From Devosia subaequoris (GTDB taxonomy: Bacteria > Pseudomonadota > Alphaproteobacteria > Rhizobiales > Devosiaceae), in contig NZ_JACIEW010000006.1 of the NCBI RefSeq assembly GCF_014197055.1, forward strand, positions 1 through 64,000: a stretch of 64,000 nt of DNA. The letters run 5' to 3'. Position 1 is the first letter of the stretch. Each line of letters starts with the position of its first letter. The notes beneath the pieces were generated by a model. It saw only the letters and a program-made list of their open reading frames with translations. It did not search any database and was not told where the DNA came from. Below, one piece after another: positions 25,765 to 35,113 of the stretch. A program made the position numbers and the translations under genes.

Positions 25765-27608
25765 TGGGCTGCCTCCAAGTCATCGGCGGGGCGGGTCTGC
25801 AAATCGTAGAGCGCGCGATAGCGCCCGCCTTGCGCGAGCAGTTCTTCATGGGTGCCGCGCTCGATGATCTTGCCATCTTCGAGGAACAGGATCAGGTCGG
25901 CATGCATCAGCGAGGACAGGCGATGGGCGATGATCATGGTCACGCGGTCGCTGGCAAAACGGCGAATGGCCGAGCGGATGCGATGCTCGGTTCCGGCGTC
26001 AATAGCGGCGGTCGAGTCGTCGAACACCATGACGGCAGGCTTGAGCACGAGCGAGCGCGCGATGGAGAGACGCTGGCGCTGACCACCGGAGAGCGAGACG
26101 CCGCGTTCGCCTACCACGGTGTCGTAATCGGCTGGCAAGCCCATGATATAGTTATGCAATTGAGCACTCTCGGCGGCACGCTCGATCTTGCGTTCCTTGG
26201 CCCATGGATCGCCATAGGCGATGTTGTTCTCGATGGTGGTGGTGAACAGGAAGGTATCCTGCTGCACCACGGCGACCGAGCGGCGCAGGCTTTGCAGGGT
26301 GACGTCGCGCACATCCTGATCGTCGATGGTGATGCGGCCGGAGGTGATGTCGTAAAAGCGCGGAATGAGGTGGGCGAGCGTGGATTTGCCGCTGCCCGGG
26401 GCGCCGACGATACCAACGGTCTGGCCGGCCTTTGCCTCAAAGCTGATGCCATTGAGGGTCGGCACGGTGGAGCCAGGATAGGTAAAATGAACATCCTCGA
26501 AGCGCAGCACGCCCTTGCTGACCTCGAGCGGGGTGGCTTCAGCTTTGTCCTCGATCTCGACGGGCGCATCGAGGAAGGCATAAAAGCGCTCGCCGCAGGT
26601 GGAGGCGCGGGCATAGGAGTTGACCATCAGGCCGAGCTGGCGCACCGGCATCTGCAGGATGGTCATGAAGGTGAGAAAGCTGGCCAGCGTGCCCACGGTC
26701 ATTTCGCCGGCGATGACCTTGTTGCCACCGACCCAGAGCACCAGGCCCATGGCAGCAAAGAAGGAGAAGGTCATCATCGAGGTGTTCTTGACGCGGACCC
26801 GGACGCGGCGATGCGCCAGCTCCAGCGCGGCCTTTGAGGCGGTGTCGAACTTGTTCAGCTCGTGCTTCTGGCCCGAGAAGGCGCGGACGACGCGAATGCC
26901 GCCGAGATTTTCTTCCATGACGCGGGTCAGCACGGAGAGCTTTTGCTGCAGGATCAGCCAGGTGGCGCGCAGGGTGAGTTGGGCCACCGATGAGCGCCAG
27001 GCCACAAAGGGCACAAAGCTCAGAGCCAGGAAGCCGAGCAGCACGTCGGTCGAGAGCAGCATCCAGGCGCCGACACCGATCAGCACGAACAGCAGGATGG
27101 TGCGGACCAGGCCGGTGGAGAAGAACATGCGCAGCCCGTCCAGATCGAGCAGGCCGATGGTGATCAGATCGCCCGAATGCACCCGGTCGTGATAGGAATA
27201 GGAAAGGCGCTGAACCTTGTCGTAAAAGGCCAGACGCAGCTCATAGCCGACATGGTGGCCGACGCTTTCAGCAAAATAGTTCTGCACCAGAGTGAAGAGA
27301 CCGCGCGCGACCGACGCGGCCAGCAGGGTCAATGCTGTCCAGAGCAGCGCTTCCTGGGCACCTTCGCCGGCGACGCTGAGCACGTTCTGAGCCTGGTCGA
27401 TGGCCTGCCCGAGCAAACGCGGAATAGTCAGTTGCAGGGTGGCTGCAATAATGGTGGCCCCAACGGCCAGACTGGCCTGAAAGGGGTGGCGGAGGGAAAA
27501 CAGGATAATGCGCGTCAATGGCGCCATGCCCTTACCGGCATGGGCTGCTGCAACATGGTCCCGAGCATCGCCGCGCGAACGCTCGCGGCCAGCCTTGAGG
27601 GTGATCAA
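25761..27608 (-). CDS. ABC exporter subunit A of a heterodimer
   Basis: A 615-residue half-transporter, six helices (about 45-330) plus an ATPase. Walker A is GAPGSGKST and the signature LSGGQRQRL is canonical, but Walker B reads VMVFDDSTAAID, with Asp in place of the catalytic Glu. In known heterodimers the half with this change forms the degenerate site together with the altered signature of its partner, exactly what is seen in the next gene. The given start is TTG without a clear ribosome site; an ATG at 27527 is an alternative that keeps the first helix. Confidence 0.88.
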   Translation of the reverse strand: MITLKAGRERSRGDARDHVAAAHAGKGMAPLTRIILFSLRHPFQASLAVGATIIAATLQLTIPRLLGQAIDQAQNVLSVAGEGAQEALLWTALTLLAASVARGLFTLVQNYFAESVGHHVGYELRLAFYDKVQRLSYSYHDRVHSGDLITIGLLDLDGLRMFFSTGLVRTILLFVLIGVGAWMLLSTDVLLGFLALSFVPFVAWRSSVAQLTLRATWLILQQKLSVLTRVMEENLGGIRVVRAFSGQKHELNKFDTASKAALELAHRRVRVRVKNTSMMTFSFFAAMGLVLWVGGNKVIAGEMTVGTLASFLTFMTILQMPVRQLGLMVNSYARASTCGERFYAFLDAPVEIEDKAEATPLEVSKGVLRFEDVHFTYPGSTVPTLNGISFEAKAGQTVGIVGAPGSGKSTLAHLIPRFYDITSGRITIDDQDVRDVTLQSLRRSVAVVQQDTFLFTTTIENNIAYGDPWAKERKIERAAESAQLHNYIMGLPADYDTVVGERGVSLSGGQRQRLSIARSLVLKPAVMVFDDSTAAIDAGTEHRIRSAIRRFASDRVTMIIAHRLSSLMHADLILFLEDGKIIERGTHEELLAQGGRYRALYDLQTRPADDLEAAQ

Positions 27609-27852
27609 GGGAGTATCCAGACGTCAGTTAGGTGGGACCCGAAAGGGAGAGGCGGAGGAACCGTCGACCGGCAATCGGGCAAATCAAAACTCGCGTGCCT
27701 ATAAAAAGCGCATTGCGTCTTCCATTCAAGGTGCAATTTGCGCAAAAAATGCAACGATGCAGCCAAAATAGCGTCGGCATGCCCCCTTGCCCAGTCCGGA
27801 CTGGCGCATAACCGGTTGCCGGGTGCATGAGCCGCGCAAAGGATGCATGCAC

Positions 27853-28596
27853 ATGACACCCCTGATCTCGGCCCTAGTGGTCGGCGTGGTTTTTCTGACC
27901 TCTACACTCTCCGGCATTTTTGGCATGGCTGGTGGCATGTTGCTGCTGGCAGGGTTGCTGACGATCCTGCCGGTGGCCACAGCGATTGCCCTGCAAGGCG
28001 CCATTCAGATCGTGGCCAATGGATCTCGGGCCTGGTTCTCGCGCCACTTCATCGACTGGCGCATCATGTCCACAATGGTGGCCGGTATCGTTGTGGCTGC
28101 TGCCTTGCTGTTCCTGGTGCGTTATCAGCCGGACCTGGCAACCGTGTGCATCGCTGTGGGACTGATGCCGATCCTGGTGTGGCTGCCCAGAAGCTGGCTG
28201 CAACTTGACGCCAGTCGGCCTTTGCACGGGTTCTTCTGTGGCTTCATCAGTGGCGGGTTGAACCTGGCGGTGGGCGTGGCCGGGCCCAGCATCGACATCT
28301 TCTTCATCCGCACGCAGATGGACCGGCGCAAGGTGATTGCCACAAAATCCTGCATGCAAGTGATTTCCCATGGTGCAAAAGTGGTGTTCTACAGCGCAAC
28401 AACCGTGGCCATGGCCACCGGCGACTGGATATTGGTGGCAATAGCGGCACCTTTTGCCATCGCCGGAACCAATCTGGGTTACCGCATTTTGCAGCGTCTG
28501 TCCGATGACGGGTTCCGCCAATGGACCCGCTGGATCGTCACTATGCTGGGCATATTCTATCTGGCACGCGGCATTTTGTTGCTCGCGAGCCCCTAA
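27853..28596 (+). CDS. TSUP family permease (TauE/SafE)
   Basis: A 247-residue membrane protein with about eight hydrophobic helices and the repeated TSUP motif: SGIFGMAGGMLL early and SGGLNLAVGVAGPS in the second half. TSUP proteins export or import sulfite, sulfoacetate and other organosulfur anions; the substrate here is unknown. The ATG at 27853 has AAGGA nine bases upstream; ATG 27847 is a near alternative. It lies 26 bases before a LysR regulator gene on the same strand, so the regulator may respond to the transported compound. Confidence 0.85.
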   Translation: MTPLISALVVGVVFLTSTLSGIFGMAGGMLLLAGLLTILPVATAIALQGAIQIVANGSRAWFSRHFIDWRIMSTMVAGIVVAAALLFLVRYQPDLATVCIAVGLMPILVWLPRSWLQLDASRPLHGFFCGFISGGLNLAVGVAGPSIDIFFIRTQMDRRKVIATKSCMQVISHGAKVVFYSATTVAMATGDWILVAIAAPFAIAGTNLGYRILQRLSDDGFRQWTRWIVTMLGIFYLARGILLLASP

Positions 28597-28622
28597 TCGC
28601 TATGTTGCGTGCGGGAGACGAC

Positions 28623-29534
28623 ATGGCACCATTCGATAGTGTAACTGCACGCCTTATCCTGCTTTTGGCCGAAACCGGCTCGATTGGCCGCGCGGCAGAA
28701 CGAGAAGGCATCGCGTCCTCGGCGGTCAGCCGCCGGGTTTCGGATCTCGAAGGACGATTGGGCGTGGTCCTGTTCGACCGCTCGGCCCATGGCGTCAAGC
28801 TCACCAAGGCGGGCGAGGCCTATGCCGGGGGATGCCGCACCGTCCTGCGATCCATCGCCGATCTCGACGCCATCATGGATGATTTCAGTTCGGGGCAGCG
28901 GGGGAGCCTGAGACTGGCCTGCACCAGTTCGGCGCTGACCGGGCGACTGCCGGAGCTTCTGGCCAAATTCGCGGGCAAATATCCCGGCATCGAGATTGCC
29001 ATTTCCGAGATGGGCGCGGCCAAGGCGCTGTTGTCTCTCGATGAAGGACAGGCCGATATCGCCATCGTCTCGGACAATTACGATTTCTCGCGCTTCGAAA
29101 TCCGGCCTTTCGAGGATGAACGGGTCTGGGTGCTGGTGCCGCCCGAACATGAATTGGCGGCCAGCATGGAGCCGCGCAAATCGGTCAGTTTCGACACGGT
29201 GGTTCCCCATTCCATCGTCGGTATTCATCATGCCGGTTCGCTCGACAGGCTGCTGAGCGAAGCGGCGAAAAAGCTGGGCCATCCGTTGAATGAAGCGCTG
29301 CGTGTCGAGAGCTTCCCGGCGCTGGTGCGGATGGTGGAGGCCGGCTTCGGGATCGGCTTTCTGCGCTCGACAAGCCTGCATCTGCTGGCGGGCACCGATC
29401 TGGTCTGCGCGCCACTATCGGAGCCCTGGGCGATGCGTAAATTGCTGGTGGCGCGGCGTAAATCGAGCCCGCTGTCGGCTGCCATGAAGAGTTTCGTTTC
29501 GCTGGCCGCTGAAACCTATCTCCCCTCCGTGTGA
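28623..29534 (+). CDS. LysR-family transcriptional regulator
   Basis: A 303-residue LysR protein. The N-terminal winged helix is clear (ARLILLLAETGSIGRAAEREGIASSAVSRRVSDLEGRLG), followed by the periplasmic-binding-like effector domain. The ATG at 28623 has GGGAG five bases upstream; earlier in-frame starts overlap the TSUP gene. Co-directional with the TSUP permease and just ahead of the siderophore operon. Effector unknown; the TSUP gene is the most likely target. Confidence 0.9.
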   Translation: MAPFDSVTARLILLLAETGSIGRAAEREGIASSAVSRRVSDLEGRLGVVLFDRSAHGVKLTKAGEAYAGGCRTVLRSIADLDAIMDDFSSGQRGSLRLACTSSALTGRLPELLAKFAGKYPGIEIAISEMGAAKALLSLDEGQADIAIVSDNYDFSRFEIRPFEDERVWVLVPPEHELAASMEPRKSVSFDTVVPHSIVGIHHAGSLDRLLSEAAKKLGHPLNEALRVESFPALVRMVEAGFGIGFLRSTSLHLLAGTDLVCAPLSEPWAMRKLLVARRKSSPLSAAMKSFVSLAAETYLPSV

Positions 29535-29546
29535 CCAAAAATTTCC

Positions 29547-29598
29547 TGATAAAAAATATCAGCTTTGCTTTGACACTCCCCAAACTCGCCGATATTGA
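29547..29598 (+). promoter_or_regulatory. Iron-type palindrome and promoter of the siderophore operon
   Basis: TGATAAAAAATATCA (29547-29561) fits the TGA-N9-TCA iron-responsive operator bound by RirA in rhizobia, within a CTGATA-A5-TATCAG inverted repeat. Nine bases further is TTGACA (29570-29575) and, after 17 bases, TATTGA (29593-29598), a plausible -35/-10 pair. The binding protein gene starts at 29660. Motif seen; RirA control inferred. Confidence 0.6.
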
Positions 29599-29659
29599 AG
29601 TGGACCAGCGCAGTCAAGTTTGCGCAGAGCGTTAACCATTTCAAATCGGAAGTACCGAG

Positions 29660-30562
29660 ATGACCTTCAGCCGTACCGCCACCGCGCTTCTCGCCGGTCT
29701 CGTTGCCCTCGCCACCCCCGCACTGGCGCAGGAGTTCACCGTGACTCACGCCCAGGGCGAAACCACCCTGCCCGGCGTACCGCAGAAAGTTGTCAGCTTC
29801 GACTTTGCTGCGATCGAAACTCTCGAGGCCATCGGCGTTGACGTGGCCGGCCTGCCTGGTTCGAACCTGCCGGCGCATCTGGAAAAATATGCCAGCGATG
29901 ATTATGCCAAGGTCGGCTCGCTTTTCGAGCCTGACTACGAGGCGCTGGCCGCTCTCGAGCCGGACCTGATCATCGTCGCAGGCCGCTCCTCCACGGCTTA
30001 TCCGGAACTTGCCAATCTGGCACCCACGGTCGATCTGTCCAACGAGTGGACGAACTTTTACGGTTCGATCAAGGCCAATGCCGAAATCATTGGCGAGATC
30101 TTCGACAAGGAAGCCGAGGTTGCGGCGCTGATCGCCGAGACCGAAGCCAAGGTCGAGGCGAGCCGGGCTGCAGCGGCAGATGCCGGCAAGGGTCTGGTGG
30201 TCCTCACCAGCGGTGCCGAAGTGACTGCCTACGGCCCCGGATCGCGGTTCGGGTATATTCATGAAACCCTCGGCGTCACCCCGGTCATTGAAGACGTCGA
30301 AGCCGCCACACACGGCGATTCCATTTCCTTCGAGTTTATCCTCGAAACCAATCCAGACCTGCTGTTCGTCATCGATCGCGATGCCGCCACAGGCCAGGGC
30401 GCCGCCGCTGCCATTCTTGACAATGAACTGGTTGGCGAGACCACTGCCTGGCGAAATGGCGATGTGGTCTATATCGATCCGGTCCGCGCCTACATCGTCA
30501 ATGGCGGCCTGATCTCGTTCGGCATCATGGCCGACCAAGTCACCGAAGCGCTCAGCGACTAA
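29660..30562 (+). CDS. Siderophore ABC importer, substrate-binding protein
   Basis: A 300-residue periplasmic binding protein of the FatB/YclQ (petrobactin, vibrioferrin-like) class. A Sec signal peptide ends at ALAQ (about residue 24); there is no lipobox cysteine, so it is soluble. The mature part has the class III helical-backbone fold with VPQKVVSFDFAAIETLEAIG and the closing VYIDPVRAYIVNGG. GGAAG precedes the ATG. First gene of a four-gene operon and behind an iron-type operator; a GC hairpin follows the stop. Confidence 0.9.
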   Translation: MTFSRTATALLAGLVALATPALAQEFTVTHAQGETTLPGVPQKVVSFDFAAIETLEAIGVDVAGLPGSNLPAHLEKYASDDYAKVGSLFEPDYEALAALEPDLIIVAGRSSTAYPELANLAPTVDLSNEWTNFYGSIKANAEIIGEIFDKEAEVAALIAETEAKVEASRAAAADAGKGLVVLTSGAEVTAYGPGSRFGYIHETLGVTPVIEDVEAATHGDSISFEFILETNPDLLFVIDRDAATGQGAAAAILDNELVGETTAWRNGDVVYIDPVRAYIVNGGLISFGIMADQVTEALSD

Positions 30563-30582
30563 TCTCGCGAACTCAATGTCTT

Positions 30583-30609
30583 GCCCCTGCCCTGACGGGC
30601 GGGGGCTTT
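30583..30609 (+). other. GC stem-loop between binding protein and permease genes
   Basis: GCCCCTGCCC (30583-30592) pairs with GGGCGGGGGC (30597-30606) with one G-T pair and a four-base loop, then TTT. Within an operon this is probably a 3' stabiliser or partial terminator that keeps the binding protein in excess over the membrane subunits. Confidence 0.65.
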
Positions 30610-30631
30610 CGCGTCTGCAGGCACCGGCCCC

Positions 30632-31594
30632 ATGCCCAAGCTTATCATTGGCGTTCTCGCCGTTCTTTTGCTGGCTATTGTCAGCCTGTTCATCGGTGTC
30701 AGCGACGTCACACCGATGAGCCTGTTTTCGTCGTCGCCGGAAGACCGGCCGATGCAGGTGCTGCTGATCAGCCGCATTCCGCGCACACTGGCGCTGATCC
30801 TCTCCGGCTCCGCCCTGGCCGTCGCCGGGTTGCTCATGCAGATGCTGGCGCGCAACCGCTTCGTGGAACCGGGAACTGCCGGGACGGTGGAAAGCGCCAT
30901 CTTTGGCATTTTGCTCATCACCATCCTTTGGCCTGCCAGTCCGCTGCTCGCCAAAATGCTCGCCGCTACGGTCACGGCGCTACTCGGAACCGCCCTGTTC
31001 ATGCAGATCTTGCGCCGGATTCCCCTGCGCTCGACGCTGATGGTGCCCCTTGTCGGCATCATGCTGGGCGGCGTGATCGCCTCGGTCACGGACTTCTTTG
31101 CCTATCGCCTCGACCTGTTGCAGACATTGGGCACCTGGCAACTTGGGGATTTCTCCGCCGTGTTGCGCGGCCGCTATGAGTTGCTTTGGGTCGGCGCGCT
31201 GCTGGTAGGCATCGCATGGTATGCGGCCGACCGGTTCACGGTGGCCGGCCTGGGGCAGGATTTCACCACCAATCTGGGCCTGAACTACCGTCGCGTCCTC
31301 ACGCTCGGGCTTTCCATCGTTGCGATGGTCACCGCGACCGTGGTGGTTTCGGTCGGCACCATTCCATTTCTTGGGTTGATCGTGCCCAATCTGGTCGCCA
31401 TGGCCGTGGGGGACAATGCGCGGCGGGCCATTCCCTGGATCGTGCTGCTTGGCGCCGGCTTCCTGCTGATTTGCGACATCATCGGCCGCGTGATCCGCTT
31501 CCCCTACGAGATTCCCATCGGCACGGTTTTTGGGGTCATCGGTTCGGCGCTGTTCCTTTATCTGCTGTTGCGGAGGCGCCCTGCCGATGCCTGA
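30632..31594 (+). CDS. Siderophore ABC importer permease (FecCD type, FatD/YclN-like)
   Basis: A 320-residue FecCD-family permease with about nine to ten hydrophobic segments. Family marks are RIPRTLALILSGSALAVAGLLMQ near the N-terminus and GTIPFLGLIVPNLVAMAVGDN, which includes the coupling-helix region. No clear ribosome site; it lies 69 bases after the binding protein gene, with the stem-loop between. Its end overlaps the next permease by eight bases, so the two permeases likely act as a heterodimer. Confidence 0.9.
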   Translation: MPKLIIGVLAVLLLAIVSLFIGVSDVTPMSLFSSSPEDRPMQVLLISRIPRTLALILSGSALAVAGLLMQMLARNRFVEPGTAGTVESAIFGILLITILWPASPLLAKMLAATVTALLGTALFMQILRRIPLRSTLMVPLVGIMLGGVIASVTDFFAYRLDLLQTLGTWQLGDFSAVLRGRYELLWVGALLVGIAWYAADRFTVAGLGQDFTTNLGLNYRRVLTLGLSIVAMVTATVVVSVGTIPFLGLIVPNLVAMAVGDNARRAIPWIVLLGAGFLLICDIIGRVIRFPYEIPIGTVFGVIGSALFLYLLLRRRPADA

Positions 31595-32561
31595 ACGATC
31601 CACTTCTCCAGGCCTGTCGCCACGGCAGGTGCTGATTATTCTGGCCGCGCTGGCCGCAGTATCGATTACCGCGTTCATGGTGATCGGCGCCAAGGGCAGC
31701 TGGGGCTTCGTCCTGCCGTTCCGGGGGACGAAAGTCTGGGGCATTGCCATGGTGGGCGGCGCCATTGCCGTGGCGACCGTGCTGTTCCAGACCATAACAG
31801 CCAACCGCATCCTGACCCCGGGCATCATGGGCTATGATGCCCTGTTCCGGCTGGTCCGAACGGTGCAGATTTTCTTTTTGGGCGGCCTCTCCTACGCCAC
31901 GTTCAACGCCCAACTGCAATTTGCCCTCGAGACCGTGCTCATGGTCGGGTTGTCCACCCTGCTGTTTCGCTGGCTGTTCAATCGTGCTGCCCGGGACCTG
32001 TATCTGCTGGTGCTGGTCGGCATCGTATTTGGCGTGTTGTTCCGCTCCCTTGCCGGGCTGATGCAGCGCCTGATTAATCCCAATGACTACGCCGTGTTGC
32101 AGGACGTCATGTTCGCTGGCTTCAACACCATCGACAAAAGCCTGCTTATGGTGTCAACGCTTGCCATCCTGGGCACCGGGGTCTGGGTGTGGCGGTTGCT
32201 CCCGGCACTCGACGTGCTCAATCTGGGCCGGGACAATGCGATCAATCTTGGCGTTGCCTATCGCAGCGTGGTCTCCCAGGTCCTGATCATCATCGCCATC
32301 CTGGTGTCAGTCTCCACGGCGCTGGTCGGACCGGTGACCTTTTTCGGGCTGCTGGTTTCCAACCTTGCCTATATGCTCATCCGCAGTCACAAACATGCCC
32401 TGATCCTGCCCGCTGCAGTGCTGCTGGCCATCATCGCCCTGATTGGCGGCCAGGTGATCCTGGAGCGGGTATTCGGCTTTGACTCGGCGCTGGCCATCAT
32501 CATCGAGCTCGTGGGCGGCGTCGTTTTCATCGCCATGCTGTTGAAAGGAAACCGCAAATGA
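31587..32561 (+). CDS. Siderophore ABC importer permease (FecCD type, FatC/YclO-like)
   Basis: A 324-residue second permease with FecCD architecture. Characteristic segments are TANRILTPGIMGYDALF and the coupling-helix region VSTALVGPVTFFGLLVSNLAYMLI. The ATG at 31587 lies inside the end of the preceding gene, and its own stop overlaps the ATPase start by four bases. Compared with the first permease it has a longer polar N-terminus (PERSTSPGLSPRQ). Confidence 0.9.
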   Translation: MPERSTSPGLSPRQVLIILAALAAVSITAFMVIGAKGSWGFVLPFRGTKVWGIAMVGGAIAVATVLFQTITANRILTPGIMGYDALFRLVRTVQIFFLGGLSYATFNAQLQFALETVLMVGLSTLLFRWLFNRAARDLYLLVLVGIVFGVLFRSLAGLMQRLINPNDYAVLQDVMFAGFNTIDKSLLMVSTLAILGTGVWVWRLLPALDVLNLGRDNAINLGVAYRSVVSQVLIIIAILVSVSTALVGPVTFFGLLVSNLAYMLIRSHKHALILPAAVLLAIIALIGGQVILERVFGFDSALAIIIELVGGVVFIAMLLKGNRK

Positions 32562-33316
32562 TCCGTACCCAGGCGGTCTCCCGCGCCTATGGCGACACGC
32601 TGGTGGTCGACAATGTCACGCTCGACATTCCGGCGTGCGGCGTCACCTCGATCATCGGGCCCAACGGGGCGGGCAAGTCCACCTTGCTCTCCATGGTCAG
32701 CCGGCTGCTCGACATGAGCGCGGGGTCCGTGACGGTGGATGGGCTCGATGTCACCAGCACGCCCAGCGACGTGCTGGCGCGGCGGCTTTCGATCCTCAGG
32801 CAGGACAATCATATCTCGGCCCGCATCACGGTGCGCGACCTGATCGGATTTGGCCGTTACCCGCATTCGAAAGGGCGGCTGACCGTCGAGGACAGGAGCC
32901 ACATCGACAAGGCGATTGACTATCTCGATCTCGGCGCGCTGTCCGACCGCTTTCTCGACGAGCTTTCGGGTGGCCAGCGGCAGCGGGCCTTTGTGGCCAT
33001 GGTGCTGGCGCAGGACACCGATTATGTGCTGCTCGACGAACCGCTCAACAATCTCGACATGAAGCATGCCATGGGCATGATGAAGCTGATGCGGCAGGCC
33101 GCGTCCGAATTGGGCAAGACCGTGGTGCTGGTGCTGCACGACATCAATTTCGCTTCCTGGTACTCGGACTATATCGTGGCCATGAAGGGCGGGAAGGTGG
33201 CCGCGCAGGGCCCGGCCCCCGAGATGATCCGGCCGGATGTGCTGTCCGAAATCTACGAGATGGACATCAAGGTGCACGAAATCGGCGGGCAGTTGATTTC
33301 GGTCTATTACGGCTAG
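32558..33316 (+). CDS. Siderophore ABC importer ATPase (FatE/YclP-like)
   Basis: A 252-residue ATPase for the iron-siderophore importer: Walker A GPNGAGKST, signature [13 protein letters not shown], Walker B YVLLDEPLNNLD, and the H-loop in VLVLHDINFAS. AAAGGA precedes the ATG, which overlaps the permease stop as ATGA. Last gene of the operon; no siderophore biosynthesis gene or outer-membrane receptor is present in the window. It meets the convergent GGDEF gene with a four-base overlap. Confidence 0.93.
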   Translation: MIRTQAVSRAYGDTLVVDNVTLDIPACGVTSIIGPNGAGKSTLLSMVSRLLDMSAGSVTVDGLDVTSTPSDVLARRLSILRQDNHISARITVRDLIGFGRYPHSKGRLTVEDRSHIDKAIDYLDLGALSDRFLDELSGGQRQRAFVAMVLAQDTDYVLLDEPLNNLDMKHAMGMMKLMRQAASELGKTVVLVLHDINFASWYSDYIVAMKGGKVAAQGPAPEMIRPDVLSEIYEMDIKVHEIGGQLISVYYG

Positions 33317-35043
33317 CTGGCCGCCATCTCCGGGTAAGCCACGACGCAGCCCCTGCCCTGGGCCTTGGCGGCGTAGCAGGCTGCATCGGCCTCTCCCATG
33401 AAGCCCAATGGCGAAGCGGGCTGAGCACCAATAATGGTCACCCCGGCGCTGGCGCCGATGGAATAATCCCTGCCGGCCCAGGAAAAGGCCAATGCGCCGA
33501 TGGCGCGCACGATCTTGTCGGCCACTTCTCGGCCGTGGGCGATGGAACAGTCCTCAAGAACGATGGCAAATTCGTCGCCACCGATGCGGGCGGCCAGATC
33601 GTGACTACGGCAAACACCTCGGATGGTTTGCGCCACCTGCTTGAGCAGGGCATCACCGGCGGCGTGGCCGGCCGTATCATTGACCGGCTTGAAGCGATCC
33701 AGATCGAGATAAACCAGGCTATGCTCGCGCGGGCCATGGCGGGCGCTGACGATGGCGGCCGACAGGGCTCGCTCGAAGCTGGCCCGATTGGGCAGGCCGG
33801 TGAGGTCATCGTGAGACGCCGAATGAGCCAGTTGACGCTGCAGGGCCCGGCTTTGGGTGACATCCTGAAACACCAATACGGCGCCGGTGAGCGTTCCGGC
33901 GGCATCAAAAACCGGGGAGGCGGTGGCGCGGATGTCGCGCCGAGGCCCGTCAAGCGCGCAGAGCACGCTGTCGTCATCAATGCGGATTTGGGTTGATTGC
34001 GCAAGGCAGGTGCGCACCGGACAGGGCAGTTTTTCTTCACCGCGTTCGCTGCGCAGACGGAAGACGTCGCTGGCCGTTTGGCCAACCGTAGTGGCGGCGT
34101 TGCTGCCGGTCAGAATTTCGGCAGCCGGATTCATGAAGATGATGCGGCCGTCCAGATCGGTGGAGATCATGCCGTCGGCCACCGCCTCCAGCGTGATCCG
34201 CAGCCGCTCCTTTTCGGCGGCCAGTTCCTGTTCCATTAGCTTGAGGTGCGTAATATCGGTATCGGTGCCGATGGTGCGAATGGGGGTGCCCTGGGCATCC
34301 CATTCTACCGGACGGCCACGGCTGAGGATCCAGATATAGTCGCCGTCGCGTGTCCGCTCGCGATATTCCAAAGAGTCGTAGTCGCTATCGCCCCGGTCCT
34401 GACGATGCACATTGGCCATGAGCCGGGGACGGTCATCGGGATGAACGCGTTCGAGCCATTTTGCCTGATCGCCGTCCACTGCCTCATCGGCGGGAATGCC
34501 GCGCATCAGGCGCCACATGCGCGAGTAAAACATGGTGTCGGTGCGGATATCGTGGTCCCAGACCCCCTGGCGGGCGCTTTCCAGCGCGAAGTTCCAACGG
34601 CTTTCGGAGGCGGCCAGGGCTTCCTCGGCGCGCTTCTGCAATTCAATGGAGTTCATCTGTACCAGAATGAGCGGCGGCGTATCGCCGTCAGCCGGCAATA
34701 TGGTGGCCCCGACCATGGCCCAGACGGGGTAGCCATCGGCGTGACGCAATTGGTGTTCACCACGACTGACCGACACTTCGCCGCGCAGCAAGCGCTCAAA
34801 GTGGAGGCGCGTGGTGGTATTTGTTTCATCCGAAACCAAATCGGCAAACTGAAACACATGACCCGGCTCGGGCCGATGCCCCAACAAATCGCTGAAGGCG
34901 GGATTGGCATAGACCACCATGCCGTCAAGGGTTGAGACCAGCATGCCCAATGGCGCGGCGTCGAGCAGACGCATGAATGTCTGCGCCGAATGCAGGGCAT
35001 CGGCGGCAAACACGTCCTGGGGTTTCGCACTTGGTGTCACCAT
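33313..35043 (-). CDS. PAS-PAS-PAS-GGDEF diguanylate cyclase
   Basis: A 576-residue cytosolic signalling protein with no membrane span. Three PAS domains are apparent: about 20-135 (LLDAAPLGMLVSTLDG), about 145-270 (SRWNFALESARQGVWDHD, a PAS_3 type with PAC-like ending TDTDITHL) and about 285-400 (EAVADGMISTDLDGRIIFMN). The GGDEF domain at about 410-570 has an intact IGGDEFAIVLEDC active site, so c-di-GMP synthesis is expected. There is no EAL domain, and no R-x-x-D inhibitory site directly before GGDEF was obvious. Sensory input (redox, light or ligand) is unknown. Confidence 0.92.
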   Translation of the reverse strand: MVTPSAKPQDVFAADALHSAQTFMRLLDAAPLGMLVSTLDGMVVYANPAFSDLLGHRPEPGHVFQFADLVSDETNTTTRLHFERLLRGEVSVSRGEHQLRHADGYPVWAMVGATILPADGDTPPLILVQMNSIELQKRAEEALAASESRWNFALESARQGVWDHDIRTDTMFYSRMWRLMRGIPADEAVDGDQAKWLERVHPDDRPRLMANVHRQDRGDSDYDSLEYRERTRDGDYIWILSRGRPVEWDAQGTPIRTIGTDTDITHLKLMEQELAAEKERLRITLEAVADGMISTDLDGRIIFMNPAAEILTGSNAATTVGQTASDVFRLRSERGEEKLPCPVRTCLAQSTQIRIDDDSVLCALDGPRRDIRATASPVFDAAGTLTGAVLVFQDVTQSRALQRQLAHSASHDDLTGLPNRASFERALSAAIVSARHGPREHSLVYLDLDRFKPVNDTAGHAAGDALLKQVAQTIRGVCRSHDLAARIGGDEFAIVLEDCSIAHGREVADKIVRAIGALAFSWAGRDYSIGASAGVTIIGAQPASPLGFMGEADAACYAAKAQGRGCVVAYPEMAAS

Positions 35044-35113
35044 GTTGTCATATTCGGCGCTCGGACCTTAACAACTGGCTTCACTGGCGACATATTTCAT
35101 GCCTGCGCCGAAC

